From: Ptiloglossa arizonensis
Taxonomy: Eukaryota > Arthropoda > Insecta > Hymenoptera > Colletidae
NCBI RefSeq assembly: GCF_051014685.1
Contig: NC_135048.1
Span: forward strand, 26,678,543 to 26,742,542
Length of the DNA: 64,000 bases
Direction: 5' to 3'
Shown here: positions 12,617 to 23,939 of the stretch, piece by piece
Numbering within the stretch: position 1 is the first letter of the stretch
How the letters are laid out: every line of letters starts with the position of its first letter
Program-made: the position numbers and the translations under genes
The notes under the pieces: model-generated
What the model saw: only the letters and a program-made list of their open reading frames with translations
Databases searched by the model: none
Told to the model about the DNA's origin: nothing

Positions 12617-12832
12617 GAGAGAGAGAGATAGATGGATATATAGATAGAGAGAAAGAAAGAGTGAGAGAGAAAAAGAGAGAAATAGATAGATAGATAGATA
12701 AATAGATAGAGAGAGAGAGGAAGAGGGAGAGAAAGAGAGAAAGAAAGAGAGAAAGAAAGAAAAAGAGAGAAAGAAAGAGAAAGAGAGAAAGAAAAAGAAA
12801 GAGAGAAAGAAAGAGTGAGAGGGGGGGGGGGA
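12617..12832 (+). repeat. GA/GAAA-rich purine tract, about 215 bp
   Basis: Nearly pure purine on the plus strand, made of GA, GAAA and GATA words and ending in a run of G at about 12820-12831. It produces long Ser/Phe/Leu-rich frames on the minus strand (12955-12119 and two others), all three frames being open at once. That is a signature of low complexity, not of coding. Confidence 0.95.
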
Positions 12833-12839
12833 GAAATCT

Positions 12840-13370
12840 CGCGTCCCGAGTAGGGGAAGTCCCGATGCGCGGAGACCACGGCGCGATAAACCGCGCGAGG
12901 ATCGTAGATCCTGGTACGGTGCATTTATTGCGTCGGATGACATAGGCGTAGACATCGATTATCATCCCGTGTAATTTATCCAGCCGTATTAGCCGGTTGA
13001 ATTATTCCCCGTGTAACCCGACGCGTTGGTCGCGTCGAGGCGGCCGTAGGTACGTACCCCTTTCGCGAGTTTCCAGCGAGGCTCGCACCGGCGCGATATC
13101 GAAGAGGATGCACGCGTTTAATCCCGCCAATTTACCCGGGGCTTCCTGTCGCGTCGTAAAATCGAAGTACGGTTCGATACGCGAACGAAGCACTCTGCAC
13201 GGAGGGATGATGGTGGAGGAGGGAGGATGAAGGATACCCGGAGAGATCTATTTGCGAAAGAAGCTCGCGAACGGTTACGTAAGCTTCCACGAGCCGATCG
13301 AAAGAGGGAAGAGACCTTTCGGGCTATCAGATAAAACCGGGGATACTCTAGTGCACGAGATTCGCCGGCC
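12840..13370. other. Unique CpG-rich stretch flanking an AT-rich motif cluster
   Basis: Single-copy, CpG-rich, with no coding evidence. It leads into the homeodomain-type motif cluster that starts near 13376. Confidence 0.45.
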
Positions 13371-13375
13371 GCCGA

Positions 13376-13464
13376 GATAATTATTATAATTGGCCGATAA
13401 ATCGATAATTAATCAGGAGGCTAATTGCGAATTATAGTCACGGCGGGACAATGCTTGGCATTGT
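13376..13464. promoter_or_regulatory. Candidate enhancer core: homeodomain cluster plus Sox-type palindrome
   Basis: Directly visible are many TAAT/ATTA cores packed into about 60 bp (ATAATTATTATAATTGG, then GATAATTAATCAGG, then CTAATTGCGAATTATAG). Immediately after comes a perfect inverted repeat ACAATGC-TTG-GCATTGT at 13448-13464. TAAT cores are the general homeodomain recognition core, and ACAAT is the core of Sox/HMG sites. That this is an enhancer is inference from motif density in an otherwise CpG-rich block. No gene assignment is possible. Confidence 0.35.
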
Positions 13465-13599
13465 TCGCCGGGACGCGTACGAGTCAAGTGTGGGAAGCTA
13501 ATGGGTCGTAAGATAGAAAGTTATAGGCCGGGTGGCTCGTGTGTGTCCCGTACGTGTGCGTGGATTTTTTTTTTATCTCTTTTTCTTTCGCTGTTCTGG

Positions 13600-13622
13600 T
13601 TGTTGTTGTTGTTGTTGTTGTT
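13600..13622 (+). repeat. (TTG)n microsatellite
   Basis: About seven to eight TTG units directly after a pyrimidine-rich stretch. Confidence 0.9.
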
Positions 13623-14048
13623 ACGAGCGAAGTCTAGGCAACGATGGGAGATGTACGGGCCCCGCGCGTCCGCATCGATCTCCGGCTCGCGATCAACGTA
13701 ACACGACCTCGAAGCTATCGGTCGGGATACATGATTCATGCGTGAAGCTCGCACTTTCGACATTGTTTGCAACAGCCTCGCAGGTGTTCCTAATTATACC
13801 AGATTCGTATCGTTCGTTACGATGCTGCGCTGCTGGGCGCGCGGTATTGAAGACACCGGGACGTTCGATGGAGTATCGTTCGTTCTATGGACTGGCAATG
13901 CATGGTCGAAAGAAATCGGCCGTTGGGATACTCCGATCTCGAGGAGGCGTCGACGATCTTCTTGTAGGTTTTCCTTTTAGTTTCTATGCACGCGTTGTAT
14001 GCTACACGAGTTCAGTTTAATTCAAAAATTTGAGAAATTCGATTTCAG

Positions 14049-14170
14049 GTTGGAGAAGAAACATGCTTTCTGCTTACTGGATACGGTGTAATTCGTGTAT
14101 CATGCTTTCAAAGTACGAGAGAAATTCATTTATGCCAACCCAACAAGGAAGAAACAGTTTACGTAACAAG
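14049..14170 (+). CDS. Candidate internal exon, 122 nt, unassigned
   Basis: The product is not recognised. The segment is bounded by an acceptor-like ATTCGATTTCAG ending at 14048 and a consensus donor ACAAG|GTAAGT with the cut after 14170. In the frame starting at 14049 it is fully open (begins VGEETCFLLTGYG, then 28 residues with three Cys). That frame has a stop just upstream of the acceptor (14031) and another immediately past the donor (14172), as expected of a real exon. A second frame (14030-14221) is also open, which weakens the case. The donor and following intron sequence are tandemly duplicated, so a second identical donor lies at 14278/14279. Confidence 0.22.
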
Positions 14171-14382
14171 GTAAGTTCATTTGATAATATTTTTCGACAG
14201 TACATTAAACTGGTTCTTTGAACTACGGCAATATTCCAATTTTTATGAAAATTATTTCCACTGGTTACATGTAACAAGGTAAGTTCATTTGATAACATTT
14301 TTCGACAGTACATTAAGCTCGTTCTTCGGACTACGGCAATATTCCAATTTTTATGAAAACTGTTTCCACTCGTTACCACTTC
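14166..14382 (+). repeat. 108-bp tandem duplication carrying a splice-donor sequence
   Basis: Two copies begin at 14166 and 14274 with ACAAGGTAAGTTCATTTG and share TTTTTCGACAGTACATTAA and TACGGCAATATTCCAATTTT. The period is 36 codons, which creates a repetitive minus-strand frame (14463-14074, 129 codons). The consensus 5' splice site is part of the duplicated unit. Confidence 0.93.
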
Positions 14383-16379
14383 ACTTTCGCTCATCATTGT
14401 ACCAGATTCGTTTTTCTCGACGTTCGGTATTGTTGATTTTCCAATACCGAACACTTGAGACAAACAACTATCTTACCACCTGAGATTCCTTTCTTTCGAA
14501 ACACCAAGTACGTTTCTCTTACGTTTAGAATTGTTAAAAACCATCGTCTCAAAATAAAATCGAACACAATTATTCGACACAGGAAGCCTGCTTCGCGACT
14601 GAGACACATTTACAACGCATAAACATGCTTCGTTTTCCTTCCTACACACAACAGGTGTTCGCACAAGTGGAGCAACCCTGAGCAGTTCAAATAATAAGTA
14701 TCCGATCGAAGTTGGTCAAATCGAGGAGAAATTCTTTCCAATAAATAGAATTGTATCCTAAATCGTGTCTGGAATAATCTCACGACCGATTAGCTGCTTC
14801 TAACGCGAGATATCGTCGTTACGCGGTCCGTGGTTACGGGAAACGTTCGCGAAAGAAACGTATATTACGCATTTTCGATACAACGAAACGTATAAACGGT
14901 TCACAATCGGCGATCGTGTCTGCCAGCAACACGAAACAGAGGTTCGGGATCGACCACCTGCGCGTCACCAGTCCCGTGCTTCCCCTTTTGCACCGTCGAA
15001 AGAGAACGAGTTCCTGCGAACGATCATCCGGGTTGGCCAAGAATAGCCTTCCTCGAAGCGGCGTTCAATCAAATAAATAATTTTTAGGGCGAACTGGGCG
15101 GCACGGAACCACCGCGGCATAAATTATCCGCCGACGCAACTCGGACACGGGTGAACTGCATATTTATACCTAGCGTTGCGTTCGTAGACTGCTACATTTT
15201 GCCACGGACTTCGTTTCTCTCTACCCTGTTCCAGCTGGCCCTCATACCCCGTTGGTCGTCCCGTTTGGCCGCTACCTCGAGGATCATCGCATCTCCACGT
15301 CTGGAACCATAAACCTCGTGTCAGCGGAAACGTTTCGGTCGAGATCCGCCACGGTTTCGTGGAATCCAGCACCGTGACCTACGAGCCGGCTAGGTGTACC
15401 TTGTTCCCGTGGTCTCGGCTCGCCACGGCCAGAAAATCGTACCGAGACGAGGAGAGAACCGTGAGACGAGGCATACGGATGGATGGATAGCCCTGTAACC
15501 GGCCACTCGTGAATCATCGACACCTGTCTCCGTGCTCGCGACTCGAGCGGTTATCGACGCGGTACGGATTCGACGTATAATTCGATCCGCGACGGGATTC
15601 ATTCTCAACCGGAGATAAACGAGCGAATCGAACGTGTGCTGGACGTACGGTGGAAAAAGGTTTGCTCCCTTTTGTTGCAAAACGAAGATCTCGATCGAGG
15701 ACGGTAGTTCGCTTCGGACGTCGGGGATCGAGAGGCCTTGCTCCTTTCTCTCGTGAAACGAGCATTCCTCTTCGAAGATGGTAATTCGCTTTGGATTTTA
15801 AGATCGAAAGGCTTCGCCACTTTTTTCTTCCGGAACGAACGTTTCGCGCGAAGACGATAACGTTGCGACTCGAGGCTCGAAAACCACGCATTGAAATCAC
15901 CCATCGGGACGATACTTCCATTAATATCGCGTTCGCGTTTCTCTTTCGTTGGGAATTAACTCCATTATCGGGACGGATCTTTCACGGTATTATTTACGGT
16001 TCGTTTCCTCGCGTATTTTAATATGTTACGTTCGAAGCGAAGTTGTCGTTTATTCGACGGATACTTATCGTTGCGAGGTTAAGTTGTTTTACTCGAGCCG
16101 AGTTTAGAGCATTGACTGGGAGATTTATATTCGTCGCGCACTGCTTAACTTGGATGAAACGTATCGGTGATTGTTCTATACTTATGTGTCGAGAAATTTC
16201 TACTTATGGGCATATTCGGCTAAATGTAAGTATAGTTTGCAGCATTTTAATATTATATCCAAATGGTCGCAAATTTGGGTAGGTGGAATTTAAAACGCGT
16301 ATTAATTCCGCGCCCTTTAGAAATAATTAGGAGCGCATATGTTATTTTTATTCGCCGTATAAATTTTGATTATAGACAG
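14383..16379. other. Unique stretch, no gene seen
   Basis: Mixed composition: AT-richer at 14400-14800, CpG-rich at 14820-16020. Overlapping frames occur on both strands (up to 135 codons, 15921-15514 minus). An open frame at 16043-16223 (+) ends at a GTAAGT word but lacks an acceptor and an ATG. I support no gene here. Confidence 0.4.
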
Positions 16380-17410
16380 TAAAATTACACGAGTATATCA
16401 CTAACTTACAAATAATAATCAAACTCTTTTAAAAATTCTACGTATAAACGGACGATCGTAATACTTTTCGGTCGATATCGTAAATGCTATTTTTATTCAC
16501 CATATAAGTATTTTGATTACAATTCACAATAAGTAAAATTACACAAGTAACCCCTCAAGTATAATAATCGGACCCTTTTACCGAATTTACGTATATAAAC
16601 GACCGATAGAAATACTTCTACATTGATATCGTAAATACTATTTTTATTCACCGTATAATTATTTTCATCACAATCGGTGAAATTACACAAGAAACTCCTC
16701 GAGAATAATAATCGAAACCTTTTATTGAATTTACGTATATAAACGACCGATAGAAATACTTCTCGATCGATATCGTAAATGCTATTTTTATTCAGCATAT
16801 AATTACTTTCATTACAATCGGTAAAATTACACAAGAAATTCCTCAAGAATAATAATCGGACCCTTTTACCGAATTTACGTATATAAACGACCGATAAAAA
16901 TACTTCTCGATCGATATCATAAATGCTATATTTATTCGCCGTATACTTATTTTGATCACAATTCACAATAAGTAAAATTACACAAGTAACTCCTCAAGTA
17001 TAATAATCGGACTCTTTTATCGAATTTACGTATATAAACGACCGATAGAAATACTTTTCGGACGTAAGTATAATAATATACTTACTAGAACTTACTAGAA
17101 ACTCCTAAAGAATAATAATCGGACTCTTTTATCGAATTTACGTATATAAACGAATAATCGAAATACTTTTCGGACGTAAGTATAATAATATACTTACTAG
17201 AACTCCTCTTACTACAACTAACTAGAAACTCTTGAAGAATAATAATCGGACTCTTTTATCGAATTTACGTATATAAACGACCGATAGAAATACTTTTCGG
17301 ACGTAAATATAATAATATACTTACTAGAAATTCCCGAAGAATAATAATCGGACTCTTTTATCGAATTTATATATATAAACGAACGACTAAAATAGTTTCC
17401 GATCGATATC
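16380..17410 (+). repeat. 144-151-bp array grading into 102-127-bp shortened units, 8 copies
   Basis: The anchor TATAAACGACCGATAGAAAT or a close variant recurs at about 16446, 16594, 16741, 16885, 17036, 17148, 17275 and 17377. The first five intervals are 144-151 bp. The last three are 102-127 bp and share an alternative block, CGGACGTAAGTATAATAATA. The minus strand carries a 149-codon frame (16966-16517) because some units are 144 or 147 bp. I read it as period-driven. Confidence 0.94.
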
Positions 17411-19129
17411 GTAGACACACGGGTATCGATTCCGCGCTCGTTCGTTTGAACGCGCGAGATCTCGGCGCGAATACGTCGGCTCGCGGTGAAAATCTCAATC
17501 GAAAGCGTTCTCCTAGGACGAAAGGGTTCCCGTCGGCGGAGAAGATGGGCAATGGTCGATGGTGGTGGTCGAAGCGGTCGCACGGTGGACCAGAAAAGCC
17601 GCAGCGGCTCGTGGGTAAAGCGCGTTCTTGCGTTCCTCATCATGGATGACGAAGCAAAGGTGCACGCCGCGTCCACGGGTTCACGTCTTCTCGTATAGTC
17701 ATACGGTGCGCCTAGGTATTAAGGTCGATTCACACTTAATAACACCGTGGCGAATGTAAAATTCGTATCCGTAACGAGGTTTCGCGGAACGTCGAATTTA
17801 TTAAATTTCAGCGTATCGGAAGCGGGGCGGGATGCTGCATAATGGAATCACGCTCGCTTCTTCTTATTTTCACCGATCGCGTATTACGCGAAATCCGCGG
17901 CAAGGGATAAGGCCATTAATCATTTCCCTTCACGGATGCTCGCGGGATCGATCTTTTATCTCCCTCGCGGCCCGGTCGGCTCGAAGTCGAGACGAAAGAG
18001 GGACTTCGAGACGTTTCTTGCGCCCCGTTGGAAAATCATCCGTGGCGGACGTCTTCGTTATCTCGTTCGCACCGGTGTTTCACCGCTACCGATTCCCTCG
18101 AGACGCACGAAAAAATAAGAAATAGAAACGAGAGAAAAATTGAAAATAAACATTTGTCCCCGTTGTGTATTTCCCGCGCGAAAAGAATCGCGGAATTCCA
18201 TTGCCTCGGTGGCGCGCGTGCGCGTGAGATAACCTGCCACGTAGAGGCGCGCGAGGACCCGGCGGAAAGAACGAACAGGAAGAAGAACGAGGAACGGAGA
18301 GAAAAAAGAGAGCCGGTCGTAGTTCAGCCCGTGGCCCATCAGATAGCACCGAGTCTCTTTCTCCGAGAGTGAGGAGAGAAGATATCGGTAGAGGAGGTGG
18401 AGGACGAGCTTGGTGAACGAGAAGAGGAAGGAGCAAGAAAAACGACGAAAAGGTACAGCCACGGATCGCCCGTGCAGAGGTAGACCTGGAAGGGGATAGA
18501 TAGAAGGGGGTATAAACCGGACGGACCAAGGGGAGCGAGGGTTGAAAGGGGTACATTGTTTGCCGAGCAGAGCCGATAATTCAGTAATGAACGTAACCGA
18601 CGCGCGCCCGCGTTCAGGGCTATAATTACCGATACCACGTCGGATAGCGGATCCCTTAACTTCGGGTCCTGAAGCGCTACGAAGGAGCGCGAGGGCGCAG
18701 GCGCGGGCGCGACCGAGTATATTCCCTCGGCCTGTTCCCGGCCGCGTCTTAGAATGGGCAGCTCTAAATTAATAAATCAATAGCCGGGCCCTTATCCGAT
18801 CCGCGGGTGGGTGGAGTTTGTTTGTTTAAGAGCAGGATTTATTAATTTTTCGCTGGGTGGTACGTTACTATGGGTCCACGCACTCCCGACGGTTATCTTC
18901 CACCTTCGGTCTCGCGCTCGCTTCTATCTCTTCCTTCCGTGTTCTTTATGCGCGTCTTGCTTCCCTATTTTACGAGCCGATAGTTGCTCGATGGTCTCCC
19001 AGCGACGGTGACTTACATAATTCTCAATGGCCGCGCTGAAACTTCGATACCGTGGCGAGGACGCGAAGGAAGAGAATTAGGTGATCGAGTACGAGAATTT
19101 AGATCTCCGGCTCGCCGGACGGAGGACAC
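17411..19129. other. Unique CpG-rich stretch with a possible regulatory block
   Basis: The CpG-rich single-copy sequence includes a purine-rich part (about 18250-18450). A GC-rich block follows at 18600-18790, containing AAATTAATAAATCAATAG, which could be regulatory. A TATAAA word at 18511 has no matching initiator at the right distance. The frames seen (up to 156 codons) overlap on both strands and lack domains. Confidence 0.4.
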
Positions 19130-19770
19130 GTTCAGCGATTGTTATTTAATTCTCGTTCGAAGTGGAATTTATCGTCGTTGTCTTGGAAATTCGAAACGGA
19201 CGAATTTCACCGTGGAAAGTATTCCCGAGGAATCTGGCGTGTTGATATCTTCTTCTTCGGAGCGACCATATTTAATTCTCGAAGGTTTAAAGTGGATTTT
19301 GTTATCGTACAGGTGTCTTTGAACATTTGAACGGACGAATTTCACTGTGGAAATTATCTGGAAGTGTCCATCGAGTTACTATTTTACATTTTGGAGCGAC
19401 CATATTTAATTTTCAAACGTTTAAAGTGGAATTTGTTATCGTGCAGGTGTCTTTGAACATTTGAACGGATCAATTTTACCGTGGAAATTATCTCGAGTTA
19501 CTATTTTACACTTTGGAACGACTATATTTAATTCTTGAACGTTTGAAGTGGAATTTACCAACCGTCTTCAAAAGTCGAAACAATAACGTATGAATTTAAC
19601 TGTGGAAAGTATCATTGTTGCAAGTATCTTGAAAATTCGAAATGGACGAACTTAATTGTGGAAATTATCTCGTGGAATCCATCGAGTTACTATCATGAAC
19701 TTTGGAGCGATCGTATTTAACTCTCAGGCGTTCGAAATAGAATTTATCACCGTTACAACTGTCTTCAAAA
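19130..19770 (+). repeat. About 120-135-bp tandem repeat, 5 copies
   Basis: The anchor ATATTTAATTCTCGAA (and variants) occurs near 19139, 19269, 19403, 19526 and 19713. Units share GGAGCGACCATATTTAAT, AAGTGGAATTTRTYRYCG and CGGACGAATTTCACYGTGG. One interval near 19600 is irregular. Confidence 0.9.
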
Positions 19771-20389
19771 TTCTTTTGAAATTTTATAATGGAAAAACGA
19801 CAAAACTTATCGAACAACCTAGTATTCCATACCGTGTCCGGAATTGAGCAGCCAGAAATCGATGTTCCAAAAGCGTGGAACATTTCGAGGTATCGAAGGT
19901 ATTAATTTTGTCGACGGTTCCCCGCACTCGAGTACGAGGGATGGTCGCAAGGGGATGGTGTTAGGGGTCCTGGGATCCTCGCGAGCAGTGCAGCCAGTGC
20001 CATCTCTTTATCGAGGCACGAAGCTTCGCTGAAAGTCGGCGACAATTTCTCATCCAATTGCGAACGAAATTTTCCGTTCCATTAACGTAGAAGATACTTA
20101 GATCGTATCTGTTTCATCTTCGTCGTTGGTTATTTCTGGTCAGTGGAACCAAGATACTGTTTTTCAAACTGAACTCGATTCTTTCCATCAACCTACGATT
20201 TAAATTTCGATAACGCGTGTCGTAATCAACATCCAACTCGATCGCAACTCTCTACGTTAAATTTTCATCTTGAAAACATTATGTAAGAGTTTCTTTCAAA
20301 TATTTTCAAGAAAATATATTCGAATTATGTTTATTCCTATTTTCTTACCCTGAGTCTCATCTAATTGTAGACGAAGGGGTTAATTTCCA
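19771..20389. other. Unique stretch, no gene seen
   Basis: Single-copy, moderately AT-rich. No coding, RNA or transposon signature found. Confidence 0.5.
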
Positions 20390-21130
20390 GTCACCATTGT
20401 CCAGCAGAACTGTTACGCAACTCATCGAAAAACTACACTGTGCAACTGAGAACAGAAACTCTCACTAAACGATCTCAGTTGCAACGTTCGACCTCCAACT
20501 TTGAGATCTCGTAGTGGAAGAAAACTCAAGCTCGGTGTATATTGTATTCAAAGTTCAAAATAGAATATACTTCGTTGAAATAAACCTCTCCGCTTCAACC
20601 GAGTGAATAATACCGATCGATGACACAGCCATTTGCAAAATTACACTCGTACCGTGCAACTGAGAATAGAAACTCCCGTCAAACGATCTCAGTTGCAACG
20701 TTCGACCTCCAACTTTGAGATCTCGTAGTCGAAGATACTCAAGCTCGGTGTATATTGTATTCAAAGTTCAAAATAGAATATACTTCGTTAAAATAAACCT
20801 CTCCGCTTCAACCGAGTGAATAATACCGATCGATGACACAGCCATTTGCAAAACTACACTCGTACCGTGCAACTGAGAATACAAACTCCCGTCAAACGAT
20901 CTCAGTTGCAACGTTCGACCTCCAACTTTGAGATCTCGTAGTCGAAGATACTCAAGCTCGGTGTATATTGTATTCAAAGTTCAAAATAGAATATACTTCG
21001 TTGAAATAAACCTCTCCGCTTCAACCGAGTGAATAATACCGATCGATGACACAGCCATTTGCGAAACTACACTCGTACCGTGCAACTGAGTATAAAAACT
21101 CCCACCGTACGATCTCAGTTGCACCCAAAG
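20390..21130 (+). repeat. 213-bp tandem repeat, about 3.4 copies
   Basis: The anchor TGCAACTGAG occurs at 20441, 20655, 20868 and 21081 (213-214 bp apart). Internal sequences include TTCGACCTCCAACTTTGAG, CAAGCTCGGTGTATATTG and AACCGAGTGAATAATACCG. The copies are nearly identical. Each full unit has the same 69-codon minus-strand frame (20764-20555 and 20977-20768), which is only a consequence of duplication. Confidence 0.95.
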
Positions 21131-21836
21131 AACATCATCCCTTTTGTAGGACTCCGCGAGAGTTCTTTCGAACTAACGAGGATCGAAGTTATCGACGGAA
21201 AGAGCAAATGGAAGTCGAAACCGATTCGAAGCGAGAAAGGATTCCCCGTAGCGATTTGTTCGCATCGTGGCTGCGGGGAAGCGCGGACTGAATACATTGC
21301 TTTGGAAAGTTGAACCTCTCCAGTGTTTCCAGTTTATAAGGAATATATTTCAACGGGCGAGGAAGAAACGTGCAGCAGGAAAGAATGACCGGGGAAAGGT
21401 ATAGCTCGACGCGATCGTACGTTAGGCGTCCCGTGGTGGTTCGACGATGCGAGGAAACGAGACCTCACTCCGGGCAGGGCATTATCGCATCGAAGACCGG
21501 CAGGAGAATCGCGGGAATTCGAGCGGAAAGAGAATTACGAGGAGAGGACGGCCGAAGATCCAACGAGTGGAACGTCGGCGTGCCGCACGAATGTTTCTTT
21601 CGCCGAAGAAAACGGGCGGCGCGGGATCGATCGATCCGACTATCGGGCTGCCGATCGAATTCAAATTATTCGAGGCTACCCCGAGGCACCGAAATCGATG
21701 GATCGATTCTAATCCACCCGGGACTGGCTGCCCTCTTAAACCAGCCAACGATGTCGATACGTCTCTATTAGCTTCTTCTATAATCTGCATTAACGTCGTG
21801 CTCGAGGAATTGTTTCAACGACTTCATCCGAAGCAA
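21131..21836. other. Unique segment between direct array and inverted monomer
   Basis: CpG-rich single-copy DNA with a 133-codon frame (21370-21771) and an overlapping 200-codon frame (21447-22049) on +. The second runs into the inverted repeat copy. Both products are Arg-rich and without motifs, and minus-strand frames overlap them. I assign no gene. Confidence 0.4.
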
Positions 21837-21992
21837 ATGGCTGTGTTATTGATCGGTATTATTCACTCGGTTCGAGCGGTGAGGTTCACTTCAGCGAAGT
21901 ATATTCTATTTCGAACTTTGAATATAATGTACACCGAGCTTGAGTTTTTTTCGACTATGAGATCTCATAGTTGGAGGTCGAAGTTTGAAATT
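21837..21992 (-). repeat. Inverted copy of the 213-bp repeat
   Basis: Reading the minus strand here gives the same order of blocks as the 20.4-21.1 kb array: TTTGAGATCTC-type, AAGCTCGGTGTA, TTCGAAATAGAATATACTTCG, CCGAGTGAATAATACCGAT. The copy is more diverged than the direct copies are from one another, and it is about 700 bp away in opposite orientation. Confidence 0.9.
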
Positions 21993-22039
21993 CTACAGCT
22001 CCTTCCAATCGTGGCAGGACCGATACTTTTCTCAGCGTG

Positions 22040-22740
22040 TATAAAGTAAGATGATTAATAGGTGCGTAAACACGTTTATTTCTTTGAGAAATACTCCCCA
22101 AAGTTCGATTCTCAAAGCTCCAAGAGTCATAGCTCTTCCTGAATCGAGTCAGCAAACACACCTATAGTGTCTAGAAAACGTCACGATGCTGTCACATCAC
22201 AATTCTACTAATAAATTCCTAAACACATTTACATGTTCGAAAAATACTCTACTAAGTTTAATTCTAGAGTACTACCCGCGAGAAATATCCATCTAACAAT
22301 GGTTCGTACTTCAGAGACTCTACAGTTCTTTCTGAATCGAGTTAGCAAAGACACCCATAGTGTCTACAAAACGTTACGATCCTATTTATAAATCCGTAAA
22401 CACACTTACATGTCCCAAAACTACTCCTCACAGTTTAATTCTAGAGTACTACCCGCGAGAAATATCCATCCAACAATGGTTCGTACTTCAGAGACTCTAC
22501 AGCTCTTTCTGAATCGAGTCAGAAAGGACACCCATAGTGTCTACAAAACGTGACGATCTTTCTAATAAATCCGTAAACACACTCACACGTCCAAAAACAA
22601 CTCCCCAAATTTCGATTCTAGCGTATCGCTCGCGAAGAGTGTTGTCTAAAAATAGTTCGTACCTCGGATAATCTACAACTCCTCTTGAACCGAGTCAGGA
22701 AAGACACCCACAGCGTGCACAGAACGCGTTTGTACTTCAT
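22040..22740 (+). repeat. 153-177-bp tandem repeat, 4 copies
   Basis: The anchor GTAAACAC (CTAAACAC in the second copy) followed by TTACATG-like sequence recurs at about 22068, 22221, 22398 and 22574. Shared blocks are GAATCGAGTCAG, ACACCCATAGTGTCTA and ATTCTAGAGTACTACCCGCG. Confidence 0.92.
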
Positions 22741-23187
22741 TGATTGCCTCCGCGTCTCCTACGGACAACTTTAAAGCTCATCAGTTTCCCAACTGCTTTA
22801 CTGAAATCCCGCGCGCCAAGTCAACCGGAAGTCACCGGACGAAACTCCTCGCCCGGGGGAGGAGAAGTCTCGTCACTCAGGCAATGGTAATGGCCGTGCC
22901 GACAAGTGGCACGGTAAATCGGCTAAAGCTTGGCCAGCGTCGACGACCAGCAACGAGAGCGGATTGCACCCGCAGGCGGAAATTAGACTCGAATCTCGTC
23001 TCCTTGCTCCCCGTGTTTTCTGAACTGGCTGATGATAATGACGGTAGCAGGTGCTCGAGTCGATGCCACCTTCGCACCTTGCTTCCCTGATCTTCTTGGC
23101 CGCGTACACGTAGACACACGAGCGTTGCGATCATCGTCCACGTCGTTGTCTTCGTCTTCGTAGTCGTAGTCTCAGTTGTCGTCGTCT

Positions 23188-23218
<31 letters not shown>

Positions 23219-23939
23219 CATCGTCGTCGGGTCATCCCGTAATTCGTTGCTTCGGGGACTGGGGTCTCCTACCTACCGTCGTACGCGTCCAGACACGTAT
23301 ATCCTCACCTCGTATCTCTACGGTGCGCGGCGTCTCTTCCTCTCTGTGTTGCCGTCTCTCCAGGTGTGTCTGTTCCGCGTGCGTTCGTGCTCGTGAGCGT
23401 TCGTGAACGTCTACACACCGCGCGCTTAATATCTCGAGCCAATCTTAGAGCTTGCATTCAGTGGGTTAGTGCCGTAAATGCCAGTAACCATCCACCAGGC
23501 AATGGCCACTCGTGGCTACCACTATAGGCGGGTAGGCAGGTATTCATTCCATTTGCAGTTATGACGAGTACGAGTTCAGAGGCCGTGAGAGTTTGCCGGC
23601 TCCTCTCGAGCCTGGACTCTCCAGTGTTCCAGACTGGAACGTCTACGTGCCTGCGGTACGCGTTACACTTCCGCGCATCTATCGACTATTTCCAGCGTCA
23701 CCTCCTCGCCGCTCATGCTTTATGGTGCCGACCCAGCTTGGTATTCCTTTGATTGACGTTTGACGAGATTTATGACAGCCACCGACACCTCTCGCTGCGG
23801 AATCGGTCGGTCCGGTTTAATTACTTCGAGATTCACCGCTGCGGAGAAATTGGCGGGAAATTTCAACGAGACGAATTCCGTGCTTTAGGCGGACGACCGT
23901 ATCGTACCTATCGTCCTGTTAGGTGGACTCTGCGCGCTC
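22741..23939. other. Unique CpG-rich stretch, no gene seen
   Basis: Single-copy. A short perfect hairpin CCGTGCC-GACAAGT-GGCACGG lies at about 22893-22913. A frame starting ATGACGAGTACGAG at 23561 follows an acceptor-like CATTTGCAG but has no recognisable product. Confidence 0.4.
23189..23218 (+). repeat. (GGTCGT)n microsatellite
   Basis: About five GGTCGT units, flanked on both sides by degenerate TCG/GTC triplets from about 23140 to 23230. Confidence 0.9.

Noticed and set aside
12119..12955. 278-codon minus frame and two overlapping long frames
   Set aside because: All three minus frames are open because of the purine tract. The products are Ser/Phe/Leu low-complexity with no domain.
16517..16966. 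149-codon minus frame as a protein gene
   Set aside because: It is produced by units of 144-147 bp in a tandem array, and adjacent units with other lengths break it.
18505..18590. TATAAACC with TCAGTAATG downstream as a promoter
   Set aside because: The spacing to TCAGT is about 70 bp, far from the usual 25-30 bp.
20555..20977. Two identical 69-codon minus frames as paralogous genes
   Set aside because: They are the same frame in adjacent copies of the 213-bp repeat.
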